Source of the DNA: Bacilli bacterium
Lineage (GTDB): Bacteria > Bacillota_I > Bacilli_A > RF39 > UBA660
DNA: 6,324 bases
Assembly (NCBI GenBank): GCA_022793565.1
Contig: JAAWDC010000131.1
Location: forward strand, 1-6,324
Direction: 5' to 3'
The stretch's first letter is position 1, and every line of letters starts with the position of its first letter. Positions 1 through 5,641 of this stretch are shown piece after piece. Below the pieces are notes generated by a model that had not been told where the DNA came from, searched no databases, and worked only from the letters and a program-made list of their open reading frames with translations. The translations under genes and the position numbers were made by a program.

Positions 1-1170
1 ATCAGTCATTGAAAGTAAACGACCCTTAATTGTCGCATAAACATCTGAAAATGTTGGGAAATCATTTGGTTGATAATTATAAAAATTACTATTAAAGTCA
101 ATACCAAAACGACGATATGTATCTTGAACAACTTCACTAAACATCGTTAAAACATCTTCCTCGATCGATGGATCATAGTATTTCATAAAACCTTTTAAAA
201 ATTGTAATGTACGTGTTAAAACAGTATATCCCAATCCCTCTTTAATTTCATCTTCGTCTGCATCAATAACGACCTGAAGCGGATTAACCATTCCATATTC
301 TCCACCCTTACCTAAATCAATGCTCTCACCACCATAAGAACGAGTCATCTCATAAAGTTCGTTTTCTGGATCGATCGCAACAATTTGATATCCATTTCGA
401 ATATGAGAACGAAGCATTAGTTTTGCCGCCGTTGATTTACCAGAACCAGAAGTACCTAAAATGATAAGATTGGCATTATTTCGATTATTCTCTTTTCTTG
501 TTTGATAAGCAAATTGGTTAAATAAAATAACTCCTCCTGAAAAATCAACTCCAAGTAACGTAGATAATCCTGGATCTTTAATACTATCAAAAATAAATGG
601 ATACATTGCAGCTAAAGTTGGTGTTGGAATTGGAGTACCAATTCTTTGTTCGATATCTTGGGCTGGGAAAATAGGAATAATCGATTTTAAAATTTTCTCT
701 TGCTCAAAACGTAAAGACAATCCTCTCATTTCCATAGCATCCAAATAATTCTTAATATTTACTTTTTTCATCTCTAATTCTTCTTTAGAATCTGCCAAAA
801 TCATAATATGCATTTGAAAATCAAAAATTTTAGATTGTGAACTAGCAAGCATTGTTACAAAAGACTCTAAAGATTCATAATCCAGACGTATTCTTTCTTT
901 GATCGTTTGATCCTTCTCTTCTTGATATCGAGTTTTTAAATCAGCAATCTGTTTATTTAACATCTTAGACATCATAGAAAAAGGAACTGGAATATGTTTG
1001 GCAACCACCTTAATTCCCGACATACTAGTTAAAGAGGCTAAAAATCCTGGATAGATTGTCTTTGGATAAGATACCACTGTAACAATCGTTGCATACTTAT
1101 CACTAACTGTAAAATCACTAAGACCAAAGTGTAATCCCTTTGGCGCAATCTCTGAACGAAATCCCATCAT
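1..1170 (-). CDS. virB4: VirB4-family type IV secretion ATPase, C-terminal part cut off by window edge
   Basis: This would be the cytoplasmic, membrane-associated ATPase that energises assembly and substrate transfer in type IV secretion or conjugation. I translated the frame by hand: 390 residues are open from ATG at 1170 to the window edge, and the end lies outside. Residues 1-230 are a VirB4-type N-terminal region. Walker A is GTSGSGKST at residues 239-247, with Lys245. The VirB4-typical DPENE (267-271) and NPLQV (296-300) motifs follow. Walker B and the rest of the RecA-like fold would be beyond the edge. The start ATG overlaps the stop of the preceding gene in ATGA, which points to translational coupling; a second ATG follows directly at 1167. 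The weak purine-rich stretch GGGACGGTGG lies just upstream. Walker A sits much nearer the N-terminus than in full-length VirB4, and the neighbouring gene appears to supply the missing part. The family call is firm; the symbol is used by homology. Confidence 0.93.
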   Translation of the reverse strand, partial: MMGFRSEIAPKGLHFGLSDFTVSDKYATIVTVVSYPKTIYPGFLASLTSMSGIKVVAKHIPVPFSMMSKMLNKQIADLKTRYQEEKDQTIKERIRLDYESLESFVTMLASSQSKIFDFQMHIMILADSKEELEMKKVNIKNYLDAMEMRGLSLRFEQEKILKSIIPIFPAQDIEQRIGTPIPTPTLAAMYPFIFDSIKDPGLSTLLGVDFSGGVILFNQFAYQTRKENNRNNANLIILGTSGSGKSTAAKLMLRSHIRNGYQIVAIDPENELYEMTRSYGGESIDLGKGGEYGMVNPLQVVIDADEDEIKEGLGYTVLTRTLQFLKGFMKYYDPSIEEDVLTMFSEVVQDTYRRFGIDFNSNFYNYQPNDFPTFSDVYATIKGRLLSMTD

Positions 1171-1706
1171 AATGCCACCGTCCCAAAATTAAAACTTCTT
1201 CCACCATTTAAGAAACTATCCAAAATAATCCTTAAATCCTCATTGCTTGTCTGTCTAGCAATTAATCCTGCTTGAGCCAAACCACTGATTAATAATCGAA
1301 CTTTCTTTTGAAGCATCTCAAGGTTCTTTTCCTTAAATAAAATATAGTACTCAGTATCTACAACGTTATTATTCATAAAACTATTTCCTTTTTGAATATC
1401 TTGACTAATAATTTTACGAACTGCAGGATTCGTCTGCTTTTGATATTGAAGTTGAAGCGTAGACAAATACATAGAAATATCTACTGGACGATCAGCCACT
1501 ACTAACCAAAACTCAAAATCCATCAAATTATAAAAGTTTTTAAGTGCAATCAAAATATTACTTTGTGCAATCTCATCTAAAATAAAGATATTTCGAGGAG
1601 TAATCTTAACTCCACTTACTTTAGTTTGATCAGGAAGAATAATCATCCCATTTGAGATTGATTGGATATTAATCCAATTTTCTGTCCATTGCCCATTGTC
1701 GTTCAT
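1167..1706 (-). CDS. TraC/VirB4 N-terminal-domain-like conjugation protein
   Basis: This is a soluble protein of 179 residues with no signal peptide or membrane segment. It resembles the stand-alone TraC-like domain proteins encoded between PrgI-like and VirB4 genes in Gram-positive conjugation clusters. Recognisable stretches are NGMIILPDQTKVSGVKITP (19-37), DFEFWLVVADRPVDISMYL (63-81) and a C-terminal helical part. The likely role is a VirB4 partner or its detached N-terminal domain; this is inference from position and pattern. The frame is open upstream to an ATG at 1760, but those 18 extra codons lie opposite the conserved C-terminal motif of the PrgI-like gene. I therefore prefer ATG at 1706, preceded by GGAAAGG at a rather long 14-base spacing. 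The two genes overlap by 38 bases (1669-1706). The stop TGA overlaps the VirB4 start. Start confidence is moderate; the existence of the gene is well supported by context. Confidence 0.83.
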   Translation of the reverse strand: MNDNGQWTENWINIQSISNGMIILPDQTKVSGVKITPRNIFILDEIAQSNILIALKNFYNLMDFEFWLVVADRPVDISMYLSTLQLQYQKQTNPAVRKIISQDIQKGNSFMNNNVVDTEYYILFKEKNLEMLQKKVRLLISGLAQAGLIARQTSNEDLRIILDSFLNGGRSFNFGTVAL

Positions 1707-1995
1707 CACGTATACACCAACCTTTCCATACATACTTTCTTCGACTAGTAAAGTACCCATAAATCTCTATCAATAACTGTAAAACATTATGATAATATGC
1801 AACAGGGGCTACAAGTAAAGCTGCAACGATTGCAGGGGTAACCGAAACAACAGCCGCCCACGTTTCTTGCATTGGCATAAACATTACTAAAATTACTGTC
1901 GTAAAAATACCAATACCGAAGATTACTAAATCAACAGGTCGAAAGAGCCCAAAAATATATTGACCTCGTTTCGCGTTGGCAGGGATTAAATACAT
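1669..1995 (-). CDS. prgI: PrgI-like small membrane protein of a conjugation / type IV secretion system
   Basis: This 108-residue inner-membrane protein is expected to work with VirB4 and VirB6 in the transfer channel of Gram-positive systems. It opens with a family-like MYLIPANAKRGQYIFGLF. It has two hydrophobic helices at about residues 21-40 and 46-68. A basic-aromatic RRKYVWKGWC segment follows at 85-94, which is the kind of C-terminal motif seen in PrgI-family proteins. The size fits the family. The start ATG has AAAGGAG ten bases upstream (2012-2006), and only 17 bases separate it from the channel gene before it. The last 12 or so codons overlap the start of the next gene in another frame. 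PrgI proteins are poorly understood; the membrane topology and gene order are what can be seen here, and the exact role is inferred. Confidence 0.87.
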   Translation of the reverse strand: MYLIPANAKRGQYIFGLFRPVDLVIFGIGIFTTVILVMFMPMQETWAAVVSVTPAIVAALLVAPVAYYHNVLQLLIEIYGYFTSRRKYVWKGWCIRDERQWAMDRKLD

Positions 1996-2012
1996 TTAGT
2001 TCACACTCCTTT

Positions 2013-4049
2013 TTATTTATTTGATTTTCCATAGAAAACATTTTTATTAGCAATGTTTTTCTGATTCTCACGAGTATCATTGGTTGTAGCCATATCTACA
2101 TAATCTTTAACTTTCTTTAAAGCATTTAAATCTGGTATTGAAAAATTATCACCAACGGCACTATTGATTCCACCTACATAACCAGCTGCTTGAAGATCGG
2201 CATTTGCCTGAACTCCAGCTGCTCCCTGAAAGGTCGATAAACTAGAAACAGAAATAGATTTTCCTTTTGCTGTTACATCATCTACTAAGTTTCTCATTAC
2301 CATATCGTCAATACCACCATTCATAGCTTGCCTTAAGTAATCGTTTGTATTATCCTTCTCAATCCAAGCGATATTCATCTCAGCATCCTGCATAGACATT
2401 CTTTGCGTAGTCTCATCCCAAAGTGCGTTTCCATGAGCATCGGTCATAACATTTCCAGCCGCATCTCTTCTTTTAGTATAACTAGTATAATCAAATTCTG
2501 ACTGTCCTGCACTTTTTGCTGCATTCATTGCAGCAGAGAATGATTTATAATTAACAAATTCATTTCCGCCTTTAGTAATACTACCCCTAGTTTCTGTCTT
2601 CTTAACCATTTCAGATTTAGCACGATTACTAACTGCGTCAATTGCTTTACTAAAGTCCTGTTGATCCTTAATTCTACCCTCTAAAATATCGGCCTGTGTT
2701 TGACCAGTAAACACACTTTGTATACCGCTTAACAAAGCACCTGATCCAGTAACACCAGCAGCACGATTAGCTCTTAACTGAGCATTTTTCTCATTTACTG
2801 CACGAAGTCCAGCCATAACATCGCCTTTATCTCCAGCCCCTCGATAAGCAGCATTAGCACCACTAATCGCACTAGAAATTCCAGCCCCAAGATTATGAAT
2901 TAAATGTCCTCCAGCAGATGCAGAAGCTTTGAATCCAGCAACTCCAGAACCAACAGCACCAGCAGTTGCAACCCCAGCTGTCAACATTCCAGCAAGACCA
3001 GCTCCAAATTCTTGATCCTTTAATCCAAGAGCTTTCTTAATATATTTTGGTGCTTGAAAAGCAAATAGAAGAAATCCTATAATTACAAAAACCATTCCAA
3101 AGACTTTAGTTTGTCCGACGAGTTGTACTGTTGCTCCACCTAATCCCATAAGGTCTGTAGTATACAATTTAGCTGTTAATTCAACAACAAAATACAAAAC
3201 ACCAAAATGAATAAAGAGATCTAAATATGCTGTAAGAAACATTTTTACATATACCGAAGTCTTTCCTCCATCCTTCATCGACTTTGGATCTAAATAACTA
3301 ATAATAGGTATTGGCGCTATAATTTTTAATACAATTAACTTAAATGCCCGAATTGCTACCTGTACACCAATAATAATCAATAATACTAAAATAGGAATGA
3401 CACAAAATAACGCACCGATAAAATTAAATTTATACTTGTACACTTTCTTAGAGTTATCACAAGGCTCTCCCGCAAGAGAAACAGCAGTATCAAAAATATT
3501 ATCAGTGACATCTGTATCACCACCACACTCTGCCTCTGGTTCAAAAAAGCCGCCATAAATAGTTGTTGCTAGCGTCTGACCAGCAGTACGAGCATGCGTT
3601 TGATCCATCGCAACATCTGAATCTAAAACAATTTTTCCAAGTGTATTTAAAAGTGGTAATTGAACCTCCGTCAATTTAGGAAATACATACTGTGGAACAA
3701 AAATTAATAATAATAACACTGTAATAATTCGTGTAATTAATTTCCCTGTTCCCATTTCCTTATCTGTAATTTTATCTGGATTTGCAAAATAAGTAATCAT
3801 AGAAACTGTTACTTTAAAAAGCATAAAAACACCAATAATTACATAAAATCGGTCCTGAATTCCTTGATACATCTCTTTCATCATTGGAATATCATCTAAG
3901 CGAGCCACTGAAAAAACAATTTCTAAGATCCCACCGATCAAAAAATAAAGGGAAGCCAAAATGGCAGCAACTACTTCTCGAACACGAGTTACAATAAAAT
4001 CTCGTCCCATTTCCGCAGCTGCAGTAAATAAAAAATTACTCATTTGCAT
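2013..4049 (-). CDS. VirB6/TrbL-like polytopic channel protein with long soluble C-terminal tail
   Basis: This 678-residue protein is a probable channel-forming subunit in the cytoplasmic membrane. Hydrophobic segments lie at about residues 24-48, 66-88, 104-125, 208-233, 236-253, 268-295 and 315-333. A large outward-facing loop (126-207) holds Cys175 and Cys197. A polar turn (254-267) precedes a helix rich in aromatic residues, as in VirB6/TrbL proteins. After the last helix comes a Gly/Ala/Ser-rich stretch (346-435), then a hydrophilic tail to the end, probably cytoplasmic. The start ATG at 4049 has a strong GGAGGT seven bases upstream; that site overlaps the last codons and stop of the preceding gene, so the two are coupled. 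A second ATG at 4043 is a possible alternative. The family assignment rests on topology and operon neighbours rather than a diagnostic motif, so I leave out a gene symbol. Confidence 0.87.
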   Translation of the reverse strand: MQMSNFLFTAAAEMGRDFIVTRVREVVAAILASLYFLIGGILEIVFSVARLDDIPMMKEMYQGIQDRFYVIIGVFMLFKVTVSMITYFANPDKITDKEMGTGKLITRIITVLLLLIFVPQYVFPKLTEVQLPLLNTLGKIVLDSDVAMDQTHARTAGQTLATTIYGGFFEPEAECGGDTDVTDNIFDTAVSLAGEPCDNSKKVYKYKFNFIGALFCVIPILVLLIIIGVQVAIRAFKLIVLKIIAPIPIISYLDPKSMKDGGKTSVYVKMFLTAYLDLFIHFGVLYFVVELTAKLYTTDLMGLGGATVQLVGQTKVFGMVFVIIGFLLFAFQAPKYIKKALGLKDQEFGAGLAGMLTAGVATAGAVGSGVAGFKASASAGGHLIHNLGAGISSAISGANAAYRGAGDKGDVMAGLRAVNEKNAQLRANRAAGVTGSGALLSGIQSVFTGQTQADILEGRIKDQQDFSKAIDAVSNRAKSEMVKKTETRGSITKGGNEFVNYKSFSAAMNAAKSAGQSEFDYTSYTKRRDAAGNVMTDAHGNALWDETTQRMSMQDAEMNIAWIEKDNTNDYLRQAMNGGIDDMVMRNLVDDVTAKGKSISVSSLSTFQGAAGVQANADLQAAGYVGGINSAVGDNFSIPDLNALKKVKDYVDMATTNDTRENQKNIANKNVFYGKSNK

Positions 4050-4054
4050 CTAGA

Positions 4055-4888
4055 TTACCTCCAGTTCTGTAACCATATATTGACCAAACCACATAAGGTT
4101 GCATCCTTTCCAGTGATCTCACTATATACCCCTAAAAGATATTTCAAAATAACTGGAACGAAGAAAAAGGCAACCAAAATAATACAACGTTTAATAAACT
4201 TCACAGTAGCCTTTGTTAAAGCATCCTTATCATTAGATAAAATTGGTGCCATAAAATCCATAACTCCAAAAATGATCAAAGCAATAGGTAAAGCAATCTT
4301 AAAAAAATTATATAATTCTTGAATGTAAGGAATCAAATCAGAAATCACTCCACAGTTAGATCCAATCGCATCTCCTTTTTCGTAAGGTTTAAAAGTAGGT
4401 GCTGGTGTTGCTTCTTCTTCCTTTTTTGATCCTAAATACGAATTACAACGAAAAGTCTCCGCTCCATTTGCTAACCCATTTCCCTTACAACAAATTTTGC
4501 TATCTTTAGTAGTGGTACTCTGATTACTTGGCGCAGTATAACTTTTTTGAAAAGTCCAAGTCCCATCACTTAAATCACAAGGAATATCTGTAAGTTCCTC
4601 GCTTCCTTCAACCTTTGCATTTGCTTGTTCTTGCTTCGTTGGTGCATAATGATCACAAGAATACCGTTTTGTTGTCCCTGATCCAAGCTCACAACATACT
4701 TTTTTCAATATACCTGCAGTCTCTACTTCAAGCATATCATCCGCTCCAACAGATTCTGTATGATCAAAAACCCATCTAGAAGTATCTACCGCTTTATTAC
4801 AATCTCCAGCAGCCAAAACAGGAGTTGGATTGAACATAAAACCTATAAAAAACAAAAATAAAAAACTATTCAAAATCTTCTTACTCAT
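4055..4888 (-). CDS. Secreted VirB2/TrbC-like two-helix protein with duplicated Cys-rich ectodomain
   Basis: This 277-residue protein is a possible pilin-like or surface-exposed subunit of the transfer apparatus. Residues 1-27 form a signal peptide (MSKK, hydrophobic core, cleavage near VLAA). Residues 30-150 hold two similar Cys-rich units, C30/C65-C66/C78 and C104/C133-C134/C148, each with a W-x-F and a K-x-C-C. An acidic and Pro/Thr-rich linker follows (about 151-170). The C-terminal part has two hydrophobic helices at about 193-214 and 231-255, separated by a short polar loop (NDKDALTKA), which is the VirB2/TrbC arrangement. Start choice: ATG at 4888 has GAGGGG eight bases upstream, while an in-frame ATG at 4906 has no ribosome site and would place charged residues before the signal peptide. 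It is the first gene of the operon. It is far longer than a classical VirB2 pilin because of the ectodomain. Membrane anchoring without polymerisation is an alternative. Confidence 0.8.
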   Translation of the reverse strand: MSKKILNSFLFLFFIGFMFNPTPVLAAGDCNKAVDTSRWVFDHTESVGADDMLEVETAGILKKVCCELGSGTTKRYSCDHYAPTKQEQANAKVEGSEELTDIPCDLSDGTWTFQKSYTAPSNQSTTTKDSKICCKGNGLANGAETFRCNSYLGSKKEEEATPAPTFKPYEKGDAIGSNCGVISDLIPYIQELYNFFKIALPIALIIFGVMDFMAPILSNDKDALTKATVKFIKRCIILVAFFFVPVILKYLLGVYSEITGKDATLCGLVNIWLQNWR

Positions 4889-4896
4889 ACAGGACA

Positions 4897-4902
4897 CCCC
4901 TC
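4897..4902 (-). promoter_or_regulatory. Ribosome binding site deciding the start of the VirB2-like gene
   Basis: GAGGGG lies eight bases before ATG 4888 on the minus strand. The alternative in-frame ATG at 4906 has only AT-rich sequence before it. This supports the shorter protein, whose first residues form a normal signal peptide. Confidence 0.7.
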
Positions 4903-4928
4903 GCATTTGATTACACTTTATCAGAATA

Positions 4929-4957
4929 ATTATAACAGAACAAATAAGATTTGTAAA
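4929..4957 (-). promoter_or_regulatory. Sigma-A promoter of the type IV secretion operon (extended -10)
   Basis: On the minus strand TTTACA (4957-4952) is followed after exactly 17 bases by TATAAT (4934-4929). TG one base before the -10 gives an extended -10 element. Transcription would start near 4922, leaving a leader of about 34 bases before ATG 4888. No other convincing promoter is seen between the five genes downstream, so this one probably serves the whole operon. No operator-like palindrome is evident around it. Confidence 0.75.
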
Positions 4958-4984
4958 CCAATTACTCCGAAAGATTCTAAGTCA

Positions 4985-5024
4985 ATAAAACAAAAAAATC
5001 AATGATTTTCTATCATTGATTTTA
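4985..5024 (-). terminator. Rho-independent terminator after the unrecognised gene
   Basis: The arms 4995-5005 (AAAATCAATGA) and 5013-5023 (TCATTGATTTT) are perfectly complementary over 11 pairs. One further T-A pair can form, leaving a 5-base loop. Read on the minus strand the stem is followed by a long T-rich run (GATTTTTTTGTTTTATT). It lies 18 bases past the stop of the gene ending at 5042 and before the next promoter. The stem is poor in G-C pairs, which may make it leaky. On the plus strand the T run after the stem is short, so it points mainly leftwards. Confidence 0.7.
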
Positions 5025-5041
5025 CAAAAGATCTAACACAA

Positions 5042-5587
5042 TTAAATTTGCATCTTCTTCTTTTTATTCGTTTCTAAAGAAGTAGAAAAGTCCTCCATAA
5101 TTAAATTCCTATGATCTAAATCAATATCCATTAAAGTTTGAATAGATCGAATAAATCTGTGATTTCCTCTATTCTCATCTTCTACCATTTCTTGCCTCAT
5201 CTCTCCAATTTCATAAACAACTAATCCATCTTCTTCTAAAGGCATAAACTCAGCAATAATATCAGATCGATGAATCTCCCGTCTAAAACCTTCTACATCT
5301 GCTGTAGGAAAAACTTGTTTAAATTCTTCTATTAATATATAATGTGCAACTATCTTATCTTTCTTCAGTTCCAAAGATAATTTATGATTTCTTTCAATAT
5401 ATCGACAATCTTGAAGTTCCTCACGGAAAGTCAAAATATAGCTATAAGGTTCTTTTAAGCATTGATCAAAAGAAACCCCATCAAAAAAACTTTTCTCTTC
5501 TTCTATCTGAGCTCTTCGCTCTTTAGTTTCCTTTAATGAGTCTAATCCCATAGCCCGCAAACAAAAATCCAAATTAACTTGATTCAT
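5042..5587 (-). CDS. Unrecognised protein, 181 residues, cytoplasmic
   Basis: I do not recognise the family. The protein has no signal peptide or hydrophobic helix and is rich in charged residues. Helix-forming stretches such as ETKERRAQIEEEKSFF come near the N-terminus, an acidic middle (EEDGLVVYEIGEMRQEMVED) follows, and it ends with a basic ETNKKKKMQI tail. The alternation of hydrophobic and charged residues suggests a folded alpha/beta protein. Start choice: ATG at 5587 has AAGGGGG eight bases upstream. An in-frame GTG at 5605 falls at the predicted transcription start and cannot carry a ribosome site. The gene has its own promoter and terminator, so it is a single-gene unit between the Ca2+ ATPase and the secretion operon. 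Whether it belongs functionally to either neighbour cannot be told. Confidence 0.85.
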   Translation of the reverse strand: MNQVNLDFCLRAMGLDSLKETKERRAQIEEEKSFFDGVSFDQCLKEPYSYILTFREELQDCRYIERNHKLSLELKKDKIVAHYILIEEFKQVFPTADVEGFRREIHRSDIIAEFMPLEEDGLVVYEIGEMRQEMVEDENRGNHRFIRSIQTLMDIDLDHRNLIMEDFSTSLETNKKKKMQI

Positions 5588-5595
5588 TCTTGTAG

Positions 5596-5602
5596 CCCCC
5601 TT
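5596..5602 (-). promoter_or_regulatory. Ribosome binding site deciding the start of the unrecognised gene
   Basis: AAGGGGG lies eight bases before ATG 5587 on the minus strand, an excellent Shine-Dalgarno match. It rules in favour of this start over the upstream in-frame GTG at 5605. Confidence 0.75.
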
Positions 5603-5612
5603 CACAGCACAT

Positions 5613-5640
5613 ATTATAACACATTTCCATAGTTTGTCAA
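5613..5640 (-). promoter_or_regulatory. Near-consensus sigma-A promoter with extended -10
   Basis: On the minus strand a perfect TTGACA (5640-5635) and a perfect TATAAT (5618-5613) are 16 bases apart. TG lies one base before the -10. Transcription would start near 5606, leaving a leader of about 18 bases that contains little more than the ribosome site. The -35 lies directly next to the stop codon of the Ca2+ ATPase gene (5644-5642). Its match to consensus predicts strong constitutive expression unless a repressor acts; no operator palindrome is apparent. Confidence 0.82.
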
Positions 5641-5641
5641 T

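Noticed and set aside
1160..1175. Sequencing frameshift that broke a single VirB4 gene
   Set aside because: The junction is a clean ATGA stop/start overlap typical of coupled genes, both parts look intact, and separate TraC-like and VirB4 genes are known in Gram-positive clusters. I cannot exclude it without relatives.
4044..4322. Open frame of 92 codons on the plus strand
   Set aside because: It lies opposite the two-helix part of the VirB2-like gene, lacks a ribosome site, and has no recognisable protein character; it is a shadow of the minus-strand gene.
4889..4906. ATG at 4906 as start of the VirB2-like gene
   Set aside because: There is no purine-rich site before it, whereas ATG 4888 has GAGGGG at the right distance and gives a clean signal peptide.
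5344..5526. Open frame of 60 codons on the plus strand
   Set aside because: It is fully inside and antisense to the unrecognised 181-residue gene, with no ribosome site or promoter of its own.
5588..5605. GTG at 5605 as start of the unrecognised gene
   Set aside because: It coincides with the predicted transcription start and leaves no room for a ribosome site; AAGGGGG before ATG 5587 explains the start.
5588..5641. Terminator after the Ca2+ ATPase gene
   Set aside because: No hairpin followed by a T run could be found; the gap is filled by the promoter and leader of the next gene.
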